A DNA stretch of 60,911 nucleotides from an uncultured Clostridia bacterium. Lineage in GTDB: Bacteria > Bacillota > Clostridia > Oscillospirales > Ruminococcaceae. Below are positions 37,084-46,649 of this stretch, piece after piece. The position numbers and the translations under genes are program-made. Under the pieces are notes generated by a model. It searched no databases and had not been told where the DNA came from. It saw only the letters and a list, made by a program, of their open reading frames with translations. Every line of letters starts with the position of its first letter. Position 1 is the first letter of the stretch. The stretch spans positions 1 through 60,911 of the forward strand of contig CANPWL010000009.1 of the NCBI GenBank assembly GCA_947584375.1, read 5' to 3'.

Positions 37084-37236
37084 CACTGGGTAAATGGCAG
37101 TTTATAGGCTGTCTGTGCATAGTAGTTATAACTTTGATTGTGGTGCTTATTATGTCTGCACTGATAATCGGGAAATCAAAACCTCGTGAAATTATAAAGG
37201 CAAGCAGGCAAAGGATATGCTAAAAGAGGAAGAATA
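37084..37236 (+). pseudogene. scar of a deleted B-type permease
   Basis: 37084-37203 matches the last 120 bp of B3 (40166-40290): LGKWQFIGCL, then VVITLI and PREIIKASR are still readable. At GCAGGCAAAGG it joins the tail of B1 (DMLKEEE plus stop). A full B2 gene was therefore lost, leaving a B3-like/B1-like junction that defines the duplication boundary. Confidence 0.85.
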
Positions 37237-39013
37237 AAATATAATGATACTAATAATAGCAATATATTGACATTTATAATCTTTTTTGGTATAGTTGAAT
37301 TACTGGCATAATAAAACATTTCATGGTAATTAAATCATTATAAAGGAGTTGCATAAATTGAGAGCAAAAAAATTACTATCAGTTTTTTTAGCGGTATTAT
37401 TACTAGCATCGACACTTGTTGTAACTGTTATGGGTTATGACAAACCATATAAAAATGGTTATAGTTATAGTGTTAAGGATAGTAAAGATTATGTAAAAAT
37501 GGAATATCTACATAATACAGCTGTCCATGTTGTCAATACTTATGCGAAAAATTTGACTAACACTCAAATTAAAGCAGTTTTAGCTGCTCAGACTAGAGGA
37601 AAAGCTACTAAAAATACAAAATGCGAAACAATTGATACAAGATTAATTAACTCTGGAGCTAAATCTGGTGTAGGTACATCAGATTGGAGAAGCAATAGTA
37701 CAAATGTTTACTATTGTCATGAAGTTGATGTTTTTGGAAATACTTCAACCAGTTATGTAGTGTCAGTAGTTAATAAAACTGTGGGTTAAACACTTATTAT
37801 CTTTTTGGAGGTTGCCGACATGCTTAAATATGTAATAAAAAACATTAAAAGTTTAATAACCAAAGAAACTACCATTTTTGTAATAATTATTATATGCCAG
37901 GTCAGCAGTATTCTGCTTTCGCTTTTCTCCTACGGAGTTTTCCAAAACTATAAAGCTGAAACAAATCAAATAAATCTGAATAACGATATCATTGAAAATG
38001 AGGATGATTGGTTTGAATTTGGATATGATCTAGGAATAAGTAAAAAGCATCCTGTTGAATATAAAACAATATATAATTTAGGTGAAGAAGTCGGCAATCT
38101 GCTTAAAGATAAAATAGCAAATTTGTTTATGGAATGTGACAACAGCGTAACTATGACGTTTGATTATGTTAATGGAGTATATAAGCCGACAGAAAACTAT
38201 TATAAGAACACAATGATGAATGGAGAATGGGAAGAAGGAGAATGGTTTACAGATGATCAAATAGCAAATAATGAAAAGGTTTGTGTTATTTCAGAACCTA
38301 TGAAAGAAGATTATAAATTAAGAGATGATGATTTTAATTATGATAACACACCTTTGGCAAAGAAAAACGAAGACGATTATTATGTAACATTAAGTGGAGA
38401 AAAATTTAAAGTAATTGGCGTAATGAGTAGTCCTGATGTAGTTATTGTTCCATGGGGAGTTTTGCCTGATGATTATCCTGTTGAGACCACACCGTATTTT
38501 TATTTTAACAGACGGTTAACCCAAAAAGAATATGACAGTCTATTAGCAATATATGAAAAATATTTTCCTGACAGAATGAGTGCTCCCGCACCGGAGCTGG
38601 AAATATATGACCCGGAGCAGGTTTATTATTACAAAACAAATATGGCAATTTCATTGTTTATAGCAATAGTATCAGCAATAAACTTTGCATTACTGTTTAA
38701 CTACATATTTGATAAGAGAAAACATACATTGGCAATACTTCGTCTTAACGGATGTACGTCGAACAAGGCTCGAAGAATGTATCTGACGGAAATAATGATA
38801 ATAATGCTGCCATTACTGGCAATATGCACATTTGTGTTTGATAAATATATACTTCCGTGGCTTGACGGGCTGTTTCCGTTTATAAATCAGGTATACAGTT
38901 TTGAAATTTATGGAATAATGGCGGCAATGTATGTGGCGGTTTCATATGTAATAATGAATATTATGATAATATTGCACCTAAGAAAGACGCCTGTTTTGAT
39001 ACTGAGAAACAGT
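37204..39013 (+). repeat. tandem duplication, copy 2
   Basis: Counterpart of 35260-37075: it carries promoter, secreted protein gene and A-type permease. Divergent window 38176-38450, 6 bp shorter than in copy 1. Confidence 0.9.
37358..37789 (+). CDS. small secreted protein, cassette 3 (identical to 35414)
   Basis: 143 residues from TTG 37358, the same protein as at 35414 and apparently the same DNA. Its promoter copy is TTGACA 37267-37272 and TATAGT 37290-37295. Perfect identity means a recent duplication or ongoing gene conversion. Gene dosage of the secreted product may matter. Confidence 0.75.
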   Translation: MRAKKLLSVFLAVLLLASTLVVTVMGYDKPYKNGYSYSVKDSKDYVKMEYLHNTAVHVVNTYAKNLTNTQIKAVLAAQTRGKATKNTKCETIDTRLINSGAKSGVGTSDWRSNSTNVYYCHEVDVFGNTSTSYVVSVVNKTVG

Positions 39014-39019
39014 AATTAA
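37820..39019 (+). CDS. FtsX-like permease, A-type, cassette 3 (variable-loop allele 2)
   Basis: 399 residues from ATG 37820. Same layout as A2 (35876), identical at both ends, with its own version of loop residues about 119-210. Unlike A2 it keeps an intact B-type partner 11 bp downstream, so this pair is the one more likely to be fully functional. Confidence 0.85.
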   Translation: MLKYVIKNIKSLITKETTIFVIIIICQVSSILLSLFSYGVFQNYKAETNQINLNNDIIENEDDWFEFGYDLGISKKHPVEYKTIYNLGEEVGNLLKDKIANLFMECDNSVTMTFDYVNGVYKPTENYYKNTMMNGEWEEGEWFTDDQIANNEKVCVISEPMKEDYKLRDDDFNYDNTPLAKKNEDDYYVTLSGEKFKVIGVMSSPDVVIVPWGVLPDDYPVETTPYFYFNRRLTQKEYDSLLAIYEKYFPDRMSAPAPELEIYDPEQVYYYKTNMAISLFIAIVSAINFALLFNYIFDKRKHTLAILRLNGCTSNKARRMYLTEIMIIMLPLLAICTFVFDKYILPWLDGLFPFINQVYSFEIYGIMAAMYVAVSYVIMNIMIILHLRKTPVLILRNSN

Positions 39020-39030
39020 GGGGGATCATT

Positions 39031-40293
39031 ATGCGTAGATATGCACTTAAAGAATTTGTAAGAAACATTAAGTTTAATATATTTATTATCATACAGCTGG
39101 CTTTTGTGTTTGCAATGATAGTATTTGCAGTTTCAAGTGTTTTGCAGAATTTAAGATATTATATACCGCTTAGCGATTATTTAAGCGATGACGGAGCGTA
39201 TATATTTGCACACAGACCGGTAGCAGATTTAGGTAAGGATAAAAATTCACTTTCAGGATACAGCGAATATTTCGATGAGGCTCTTTTTGCAGAACAGGTA
39301 AGCTTAAGTAAAGAATTGACAGATGATGAGTTGGCTCAATCACAGTCGGGTAATTTTGCAGGAGTGAAAAATCCGTATGATGCCAATGCTTATTCTTATT
39401 ATAAGAATGTCGCAGATTTATATACGCCTATTATTATTGACGGAGATTGGATTTCTGAGGTAGATAAGTACAGCAAAGATAATGATATTTTGCATGCGGT
39501 TATCACTGAAAATAACTATGGATTAAAGGTTGGTGATATATACACTCAATCCTTGCCAGTTTCAGAAAGCGGATATAAGAACTTTAAAATTAAGATAATC
39601 GGAATTATGAAAAGCGGTACCAGAAGCTTCGGAATGATAACTCGTTACAGATCAGATATTGCTCTTGACGCAAAGGAGATGTTTAAAAGCTATGATGTTA
39701 ATCAGGAGGGAATACCGTTGGTATTATTCTCGGCAGAGGAGCTTGACAGGATCAATTGCAGCCGAGCAGTTTTGGGCGGAATGATGGTAAAATTCAAAGA
39801 TGGTCTAAGCGATGAGGAGTACAAAAATGCGATTAATTCTACATATTCGCTTGGCACTTCAGTTGAATTTAAAGAAATAAGGGAAAACAGCTTAAAGGAA
39901 ATAAAAAATCAGATGACAGTTCTCGCACCGATAATAGGCGGAATAATTCTGCTTGTTATAGTCAGCGTTTTGAGTATGTCGGCGGTTAATACAAATAAAC
40001 AGCTAAGGAATTACGGCATTTACTATATGTGCGGCTGTAGATGGCGTCAGTGTGCAATGATAAACACATTGAGCATTTTGATTTCTGAGGTTTCCGCTGC
40101 AATTTTGGCATATGTGGCAATGAAGGTCGCCCAAATCTTAGGACTTCTCAGCAGTACTGTGGTATCACTGGGTAAATGGCAGTTTATAGGCTGTCTGTTC
40201 ATAGTAGTTATAACTTTGATTGCGGCACTTATTATGCCTGTGCTGATAATCGGGAGATCAACACCTCGTGAGATTATAAAAGCAAGCAGGTAA
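39031..40293 (+). CDS. FtsX-like permease, B-type, cassette 3
   Basis: 420 residues. TM1 about 14-36, loop to about 300, three C-terminal segments, motif KQLRNYGIYYMCGCRWRQC. The loop is about 20 residues longer than in B1. AAGGGGG precedes the ATG. Its last 120 bp are the source type of the scar at 37084. Confidence 0.82.
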   Translation: MRRYALKEFVRNIKFNIFIIIQLAFVFAMIVFAVSSVLQNLRYYIPLSDYLSDDGAYIFAHRPVADLGKDKNSLSGYSEYFDEALFAEQVSLSKELTDDELAQSQSGNFAGVKNPYDANAYSYYKNVADLYTPIIIDGDWISEVDKYSKDNDILHAVITENNYGLKVGDIYTQSLPVSESGYKNFKIKIIGIMKSGTRSFGMITRYRSDIALDAKEMFKSYDVNQEGIPLVLFSAEELDRINCSRAVLGGMMVKFKDGLSDEEYKNAINSTYSLGTSVEFKEIRENSLKEIKNQMTVLAPIIGGIILLVIVSVLSMSAVNTNKQLRNYGIYYMCGCRWRQCAMINTLSILISEVSAAILAYVAMKVAQILGLLSSTVVSLGKWQFIGCLFIVVITLIAALIMPVLIIGRSTPREIIKASR

Positions 40294-40352
40294 AAATGCT
40301 TAAAGAAGAGTAATAATAAAAATTGTAGTTTAAAAACAATATATAGTTTAAT

Positions 40353-40381
40353 TTGACAAATAAGAGAAATTCTATTATAAT
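40353..40381 (+). promoter_or_regulatory. promoter of secreted protein gene 3
   Basis: TTGACA (40353-40358) and TATAAT (40376-40381), 17-bp spacer: near-consensus. Confidence 0.8.
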
Positions 40382-40472
40382 AGTATTGCAGGAATAATCT
40401 GTTAATGCTTTATTAAAGTATTAGGAATCATTCTATCAACTACTAAATTTAATAACATTGGAGGAACTACAA

Positions 40473-40895
40473 ATGAGGCATTTTGTAAAAAAAGTAGCAG
40501 CTATGGCTACGGCAGTTATGATGATGAGTACTATGGTAACTAGTGTGTCTGCTGTAAGTGGAACAGTTACTAATAAATATAATGAGCTATATTACGCAGG
40601 CTCTGAAACAACTACAAATTATTATGTAACTAATAGTAAGGGTACAAATAAAACGTCTAAAAAGCGTTATTTGTATGTAAGTTCAATTATTATGAAGAAA
40701 GCAAGTTCAACTACTTATTCAGTACTAACATCAAATGCTTCTGAAGGCGTAGCTAAAGCGAATACATCTAGATATTGTTATGCTAATATAGGAGCTCCTA
40801 ATGTTGCACGTTCATATCATCGTTCAATTATTAGAAAATCAACTTCACCTACTGACACTACGTTAAATATGATTTCTAGATATATTTATTATTAA
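40473..40895 (+). CDS. small secreted protein, cassette 4
   Basis: 140 residues from ATG 40473 (GGAGG upstream; the open frame to 40458 includes the RBS). Signal peptide about 1-27 ending VTSVSA. The mature part is about 113 residues, Ser/Thr/Tyr-rich, basic, with one Cys (SRYCYANIG) and an aromatic C-terminus SRYIYY. It has no obvious sequence match to the 35414 protein but holds the same position ahead of an A-B permease pair. Family not recognised; bacteriocin-like is inference. Confidence 0.75.
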   Translation: MRHFVKKVAAMATAVMMMSTMVTSVSAVSGTVTNKYNELYYAGSETTTNYYVTNSKGTNKTSKKRYLYVSSIIMKKASSTTYSVLTSNASEGVAKANTSRYCYANIGAPNVARSYHRSIIRKSTSPTDTTLNMISRYIYY

Positions 40896-40924
40896 TTTAT
40901 TCAACTATAGGGAGAAAGCAGATT

Positions 40925-42094
40925 ATGAACATATTCAAGATAATTTTTCACAATTTCAAATCATACAGAATGATTTCAATACTTATAATACTTAACATAA
41001 TAATTTCTGCATTTGTAATCTGCTTCTCTTATGGTATATATCAAAATTACAATGTAAAGATTAATGAGGGTGAAAGTGCACAAAGACAGTTATACATACT
41101 GCACACTTCAAGTAAAAGTCCTATTGAATCCTCTATTACTACTGGAATGGTTATTGATACAGTGAGAAGTCTTTCAAAAGAAACAATAAATAATATTGAT
41201 TATTTTGCTTGTGAGGCTGTCATTCCTACCTCAGCAATAGAAATGAATTGTTTTGATTTTAGTTTTTCATATAAAGATGGAAAATTTAATGGAGCTTTTT
41301 TTACAGATGAACAATATAATTCATATGATAAAATTATTGCAATTGATCCGGTTTTAAGAACTGAAGATGCAAAAAACAATGGTATAACCGTGATAGATAT
41401 AGGAGATTGGTCAGCAAACTGCATAGGAAATGCAGACAGTATAAATGTAAATGGTGAGGATTTTAAAATAGTAAATGAGAGTCTTTCTGCAATGGATGGA
41501 CTTATGATAGCACCTATAACTGCATTTTATAATGATACACCGTTACGTGTAAGAGATAATAGTTGGAGTGTTGAAATAAATTTTAAAACCGATATATCAC
41601 GTTCGCAGTATGATGAAATTGTTAATGCAGTATCAGAAAATATGGGTAATAATGCCAAAGTGCCTGATATGGATATATCACCTGTGACAGAACTTTTTTA
41701 TTACCGCACTATACTTATGATCTCGGTTCTTATTTCAATTCTTGCTGCACTGAATTTTGCAGTACTTTACAGATTTGTTCTTCAAAAGAGAATAAAAACG
41801 CTGACAATTTTTCGTATTTGCGGCTGTACAAAGCTGAGAATGATTTTTACATATCTATTGGAATGTATGATAATAGGACTACCGATATTTGCGCTTACAC
41901 AATTAGCATTTGATAAGCTGGTACTTCCGATGCTTTCAAATATATTCGAGTATATAAGTTATGCATACAGCCCGTTGCTGTATCTTGTAATTTTCGGTAT
42001 ATATGCAGTATCCAGCTTTATTGTTCTATTAATTATGATAAGCGTATACATTTCCAGGCGTTCAATCATCGAATTAAGGGCAGGTGATAAATAA
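40925..42094 (+). CDS. FtsX-like permease, A-type, cassette 4
   Basis: 389 residues. TM1 about 15-37, loop to about 262, TM2-TM4, motif FRICGCTKLRMIFTYLLE. A more diverged member of the A family. The stop overlaps the B4 start (TAATG at 42092), so translation is coupled. Confidence 0.8.
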   Translation: MNIFKIIFHNFKSYRMISILIILNIIISAFVICFSYGIYQNYNVKINEGESAQRQLYILHTSSKSPIESSITTGMVIDTVRSLSKETINNIDYFACEAVIPTSAIEMNCFDFSFSYKDGKFNGAFFTDEQYNSYDKIIAIDPVLRTEDAKNNGITVIDIGDWSANCIGNADSINVNGEDFKIVNESLSAMDGLMIAPITAFYNDTPLRVRDNSWSVEINFKTDISRSQYDEIVNAVSENMGNNAKVPDMDISPVTELFYYRTILMISVLISILAALNFAVLYRFVLQKRIKTLTIFRICGCTKLRMIFTYLLECMIIGLPIFALTQLAFDKLVLPMLSNIFEYISYAYSPLLYLVIFGIYAVSSFIVLLIMISVYISRRSIIELRAGDK

Positions 42095-43314
42095 TGATAT
42101 TAAAATCTGCATTAAGACAACTTAAAAGAAACAAATTTATGAATATTCTTATTGTTGTTCAACTTGCTGCGGTTATGACAATACTTTGTGTTCTTGTAAG
42201 TATGGTTGAATCGAGAATGGCATATTACAAACCATTTGCAGATGATATAAATTCAACTGGGTATTTGTGCAATATTGATATTTCGATTTCTGAAAATGAT
42301 ATAAAAAATGATTTGAAAGGCGCCAAATGCGAATTTACATATAACGGATTTTACACAGTAAATTTAACCAGTGATAAAATAAGCGATGAGGAACAATATA
42401 AGTACTATCCTGATACAGTAATTCTTTCAGATAAATGGATTAATGCCTATACTCCACAAATGCATAGCGGAAATTGGTTAAATAATCTGCCTGATGATGG
42501 ATATATTCACGCAGTAGTTACACCGGGAAATCCCTTTGGATATAAAACAGGAGATATAATTACTTGTTATAACTATGAAGGTGAATTATCTGAAAAAGTA
42601 AAAATTATAGGGATGATGGATAATAAGCAATATATAGTAGGATATTCTGCTTTCACACAAACGGATGTACCTAACCGATATAATTTTTTTGATATGTACT
42701 ATACATATAATACTCAGGTTGAAACTCGTTGGGGATTATGTATTCCAAAATCTGAAATAGAACGAAGCCGTCTTTATGAAGGTGACTTTTCAGTAAGAGG
42801 AATGGGTTTTGTAATGTGTAACGGAATGAATGAAAGTGATATGGATGAAATATATGAAAAATTATTGATTAATTACTCTCCGACATATACAACTTCTCTT
42901 GATGAAATAAAAGAGAACAGTTTTAAATATATAAATGAACAGCTTTACATACTTCTTCCGATAGCGTTATGTATCTTTCTTCTGACGCTAATAACAACAG
43001 TTTCTGTTATAAGTATTTCAGTAAATAGTCAGTTAAAAACCTATGCGTCATTTTACATATGCGGAGCAAAATGGCGTGACTGTGCGTTAATATCTTTCTT
43101 GTACTCACTGATAGTGTGTATAATAGCAAGTGTTATAAGTATTGCAGCTATATTTATCATTATGCAAAACTCACTTACTGTAATAAAAATTGGTGTTTTT
43201 GAAATTATGGCAATGCTTTTAGCAGTAATTATTTATTTGATTTTATCAGCAATAATGCCACTATTAATAATAGGTAAAACTCAGCCAAAAGAAATACTTA
43301 ACAAGGAAGATTAA
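42094..43314 (+). CDS. FtsX-like permease, B-type, cassette 4
   Basis: 406 residues. TM1 about 14-36, long loop, three C-terminal membrane segments, motif QLKTYASFYICGAKWRDC. It ends 65 bp before the ATPase gene with no terminator between, so the ATPase is co-transcribed with this cassette. Confidence 0.8.
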   Translation: MILKSALRQLKRNKFMNILIVVQLAAVMTILCVLVSMVESRMAYYKPFADDINSTGYLCNIDISISENDIKNDLKGAKCEFTYNGFYTVNLTSDKISDEEQYKYYPDTVILSDKWINAYTPQMHSGNWLNNLPDDGYIHAVVTPGNPFGYKTGDIITCYNYEGELSEKVKIIGMMDNKQYIVGYSAFTQTDVPNRYNFFDMYYTYNTQVETRWGLCIPKSEIERSRLYEGDFSVRGMGFVMCNGMNESDMDEIYEKLLINYSPTYTTSLDEIKENSFKYINEQLYILLPIALCIFLLTLITTVSVISISVNSQLKTYASFYICGAKWRDCALISFLYSLIVCIIASVISIAAIFIIMQNSLTVIKIGVFEIMAMLLAVIIYLILSAIMPLLIIGKTQPKEILNKED

Positions 43315-43379
43315 AACGATTATTTGGCAAATAGCTATTTTATTAGCATTTAGATAAATTAAAACAGGAGGAAAATATT

Positions 43380-44045
43380 ATGGTAAAACTCAACAATATT
43401 GTAAAGGTTTACAACCCTAAGAAAGCGAACGAGTTCGAGGCACTGCACGGTGTATCGTGTGAAATCAACGACGGCGAGATGGTAGCTGTTATCGGAAAAT
43501 CGGGAGCAGGAAAATCAACTCTTCTGCATATTTTAGCTTGTATTGACAACTATCAGGATGGGGAGTACACTATTGACGACACGCTTGTAAAAAAGCTGTC
43601 TGAGCGTCAGTATGCTAAGATACGCAATGAAAAAATCGGAATGGTAATGCAGGATTTTGCACTGGTAGAGGATTTCTCGGCGATAGAAAATGTAATGATT
43701 CCGCTGTCGTTTTCTAAGAAAAAGGTCAAGAATAAAAAGGGTAAGGCGCTAGAAGCACTGAAAGCAGTTGGAATTGAGGAGCTTGCAAAGAAGCCGTGCA
43801 ACAAGCTTTCAGGAGGACAGAAGCAGAGAGTAGCTATTGCCCGGGCAATAGTAAATGAGCCTAGCATGATACTTGCCGATGAACCAACTGGTGCGCTTGA
43901 TACAAAGACCTCGGCAGAGATAATCGATTTGTTCAAGTCGCTGAATGAGCAGGGAAGAACGGTAGTTATAGTTACCCATGATCCAAAGGTAGCGGAGCAG
44001 TGTGACAGAATTATTGAGATAAGCGATGGAAATATTGTGGCATAA
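43380..44045 (+). CDS. MacB/LolD-type ABC transporter ATPase
   Basis: 221 residues. Walker A GKSGAGKS, Q-loop MVMQDFAL, signature LSGGQKQR, Walker B MILADEPTGALD, H-loop VTHD. It is the only stand-alone ATPase after four A-type and three B-type permeases, so it probably energises all the pairs. AGGAGG precedes the ATG. The last part (THDPKVAEQCDRIIEI) is shared word for word with the second ATPase at 46646, a hint of gene conversion or common descent. Confidence 0.92.
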   Translation: MVKLNNIVKVYNPKKANEFEALHGVSCEINDGEMVAVIGKSGAGKSTLLHILACIDNYQDGEYTIDDTLVKKLSERQYAKIRNEKIGMVMQDFALVEDFSAIENVMIPLSFSKKKVKNKKGKALEALKAVGIEELAKKPCNKLSGGQKQRVAIARAIVNEPSMILADEPTGALDTKTSAEIIDLFKSLNEQGRTVVIVTHDPKVAEQCDRIIEISDGNIVA

Positions 44046-44143
44046 GTTTCTTCTCATGATTATTTTAATGATTTTAACATTTTGTTAAAATAAAACATAC
44101 TTAAAAACATTGTTTAAATTATTATTTTTAGGATTGGTGATTA

Positions 44144-44662
44144 ATGAAAAGATCAAAAAAGATAATAATTTCTATCGTATGTATAATTTTATCTTTGGTT
44201 TTAATCTACAATATTCTCTGGTTTTTTGGAGTGTATTTTAAATATAAGAAATATCAAAATGATATAGGATTTGATGAGAATAAGGGCTTTTATTTTTATC
44301 GTGATGAAGATGATTATACATATAGTGCAGAAGATCCGTTTTATTTTTCCTTTACTAATAATCTTGCTGTAACTAAGGTATTAAATTCTGATGAAAGCGG
44401 AGAAATTCATACTCAAAAAAGCTGTGATTTGATAATATGGACAAAGCTGTTCCGTGATAATGAGTATGGCGTAAGTATTACAGATAAAATTGAACCTGAT
44501 GATACTGAATATTCAAGCTGTGAAATTTATCTTGATGCAAATGGAAAACCAATTGATGAGCTTGATGAAGACGTTCAAAAAATCTATGAAAAGAACATAG
44601 ATGAAATTAGAGTTTTATATAGTAAAGCCAGAAATATGTGGGGCAGTGATATAATAGAATAA
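44144..44662 (+). CDS. single-pass membrane-anchored protein, unknown
   Basis: 172 residues. One N-terminal transmembrane segment about 7-28, then an acidic Tyr/Asp-rich domain facing outward (FDENKGFYFYRDEDDYTY). No family recognised. Its place between the two transporter blocks would suit an accessory or immunity protein, but nothing in the sequence proves it. Confidence 0.6.
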   Translation: MKRSKKIIISIVCIILSLVLIYNILWFFGVYFKYKKYQNDIGFDENKGFYFYRDEDDYTYSAEDPFYFSFTNNLAVTKVLNSDESGEIHTQKSCDLIIWTKLFRDNEYGVSITDKIEPDDTEYSSCEIYLDANGKPIDELDEDVQKIYEKNIDEIRVLYSKARNMWGSDIIE

Positions 44663-44696
44663 ATTCACCAGTAAAATAATCCTTAAAGGAGATTAT

Positions 44697-46649
44697 ATGA
44701 AATTCCTTAAATACATAATATCTTTTATTATTATAATGTGTTGTTTTACTCTTGTCGGCGAGTTTTATCAAAGCTACGCCGACAATTTTTCAAATATGTA
44801 CGAAACAAATTTTTATCCGCAAGAGGGTATAAGCAAAGATGAAATGCTTAGCGATATTAAGAGAGCAGCAGATAAAAACAATGTGATGATATGCATTATA
44901 AATTATACAAAAGAAAATATATTTAAAACTTACATAGATATTTATGGTTACGATTCTGTATTCAAATATATAAAAAGCGAATATGAAATATCACAGGGAG
45001 AATTCCCAAGTGTTTTTTCAGGAAAAACACTTGTTTCCTATTATGATTTTTATAATATTCCCGACTCAATATTAAATGCCTCGAATACAATATATAGTGT
45101 TATTGGTTCTGAAAATGAAGTGAGAAATTTCAAAAAAGATTTAATAAATAAGTATGGCGGAAGTTTTCCGTCAGCAGATGACGCAGGGTATAGAAAAGAA
45201 GCCGGAAACCGTATAATTATAGTATGGTTAATTGCGTCTGTAATAATCTCATTTATGACACTTTCTTTGAACTCTATGTGTAAAAAAGAAACAATGATTA
45301 GGGTATCTTTAGGCGAGAGCATAGGCAAAATTGTATTCAAAAACATTCTATTAGATAGTGTTGTCATTTCTGTTGCTTTTGTTTTATCTGTGCTAATATT
45401 AAAGCACTTCACAAATGTGTTTTTTTATTTTAAAATTACACTTTTAATGTGTGCGGTATTAATTGCGCTGAATATACTGTCTAATTTGAATTTGTTGAGA
45501 ATTAATGTTCGGTTGGCATTTTCTAAAGATGTTGATAAAATCGCAGAACCTGTAAATTATTTAGTAAAAGTAGTATGTTCTGTTTTAACAGCTATATTGT
45601 TATGTTCAAATTTAACAGTTATGTATGAGGCTGTAAAGCTTAAAAATCAGGAAAGCTTTTTTCTTGAGCGAAAGGATTATAACTATTTAAGTATAGTAAA
45701 TAATAATGATGATGACACTACATACATAGAAACACAATTTTATCTTCTATACAACAAAAAGTTTGATATACAGTATATAGATAAATGCGTTGGATATAAT
45801 CCAAACAATAATGCGGTTTTGGTATTTGAAAATACTCTTCCTTATCTTGCGGAAAGAATACCCGAGATAGATGTAGATGAACTGAATAAAACGGGATGTG
45901 CGGTTATTATACCTGATGACGCAATGTTATCAGACGATGATATAGATTATCTTTGTAATGAATTTGAAGATGACAGTGAAAATGTTTCAGTTATAAAGTA
46001 TAAGGATTCGCCTTCAGTTATAACTATTGATCAGGATTATTTAAATCGAAGCGAATGGATTAAAAATCCCGTGATTTTATATGTAAATACTGCGGATATG
46101 AAGCCTTATAAAAAAGATGATGTTTTAAAAGAAGGACAAAACGTAATTCCGACAAGTTTGTTTTTCAGGTTTAATAATATGCTGATAAAGTCTGAAGACA
46201 ATGAGTTGAGCAATTTTGAAAAAGAGTATAATGTAACGATAACAAAGGAAAACGCATATGAGTATTATCTTTACCGCTGGCAGATAATGAAACGTACGCT
46301 TTATTTAAACACAGTAATTTTCATTTTTGTACTTATGCTTGATATTGGCATCAGCTATATGATAATTAAAACGGAATATAAAATAAACGCAGTAGAATTT
46401 GCGGTTAAAAAAGCAAATGGATATTCAATGTTTGAGAGAATAAAAAAGTTATATTATTCAAGCATTATCAGTACAGCGGTTTGTACTATTGCATCTGTAA
46501 TTATTGCTAAAGTATTTCTGCTGGGCACTGCAAAATATCTTTTAATAGGAAATGCTATAATATGTATAATTGAGATTTTAATAATTGCATTGATATGCAG
46601 GCGGTATGAAAAGGTATCTGTTCCTAAGATATTAAAAGGGGGATTATGA
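44697..46649 (+). CDS. bacteriocin-associated multi-pass membrane protein (DUF1430-like)
   Basis: 650 residues. TM1 about 6-26, a 140-residue outer domain (EGISKDEMLSDIKRAADKNNV), three to four central segments (about 180-320), a second outer domain and three C-terminal segments. Size, topology and direct pairing with a 203-residue ATPase match the putative immunity/export protein of lactococcin-972 loci. Its stop overlaps the ATPase start (ATGATG at 46646). Assignment is by architecture and context, not by a database search. Confidence 0.65.
   Translation: MKFLKYIISFIIIMCCFTLVGEFYQSYADNFSNMYETNFYPQEGISKDEMLSDIKRAADKNNVMICIINYTKENIFKTYIDIYGYDSVFKYIKSEYEISQGEFPSVFSGKTLVSYYDFYNIPDSILNASNTIYSVIGSENEVRNFKKDLINKYGGSFPSADDAGYRKEAGNRIIIVWLIASVIISFMTLSLNSMCKKETMIRVSLGESIGKIVFKNILLDSVVISVAFVLSVLILKHFTNVFFYFKITLLMCAVLIALNILSNLNLLRINVRLAFSKDVDKIAEPVNYLVKVVCSVLTAILLCSNLTVMYEAVKLKNQESFFLERKDYNYLSIVNNNDDDTTYIETQFYLLYNKKFDIQYIDKCVGYNPNNNAVLVFENTLPYLAERIPEIDVDELNKTGCAVIIPDDAMLSDDDIDYLCNEFEDDSENVSVIKYKDSPSVITIDQDYLNRSEWIKNPVILYVNTADMKPYKKDDVLKEGQNVIPTSLFFRFNNMLIKSEDNELSNFEKEYNVTITKENAYEYYLYRWQIMKRTLYLNTVIFIFVLMLDIGISYMIIKTEYKINAVEFAVKKANGYSMFERIKKLYYSSIISTAVCTIASVIIAKVFLLGTAKYLLIGNAIICIIEILIIALICRRYEKVSVPKILKGGL

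Larger units (their letters stand above)
35260..37203 (+). repeat. tandem duplication, copy 1 (period 1,944 bp)
   Basis: Sequence from 35260 (GCAGGCAAAGG in the end of B1) recurs from 37204. The match is nearly exact to 36231, diverges over 36232-36512, and is nearly exact again to about 37075. Only a handful of point differences are visible outside the divergent window. Confidence 0.9.
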
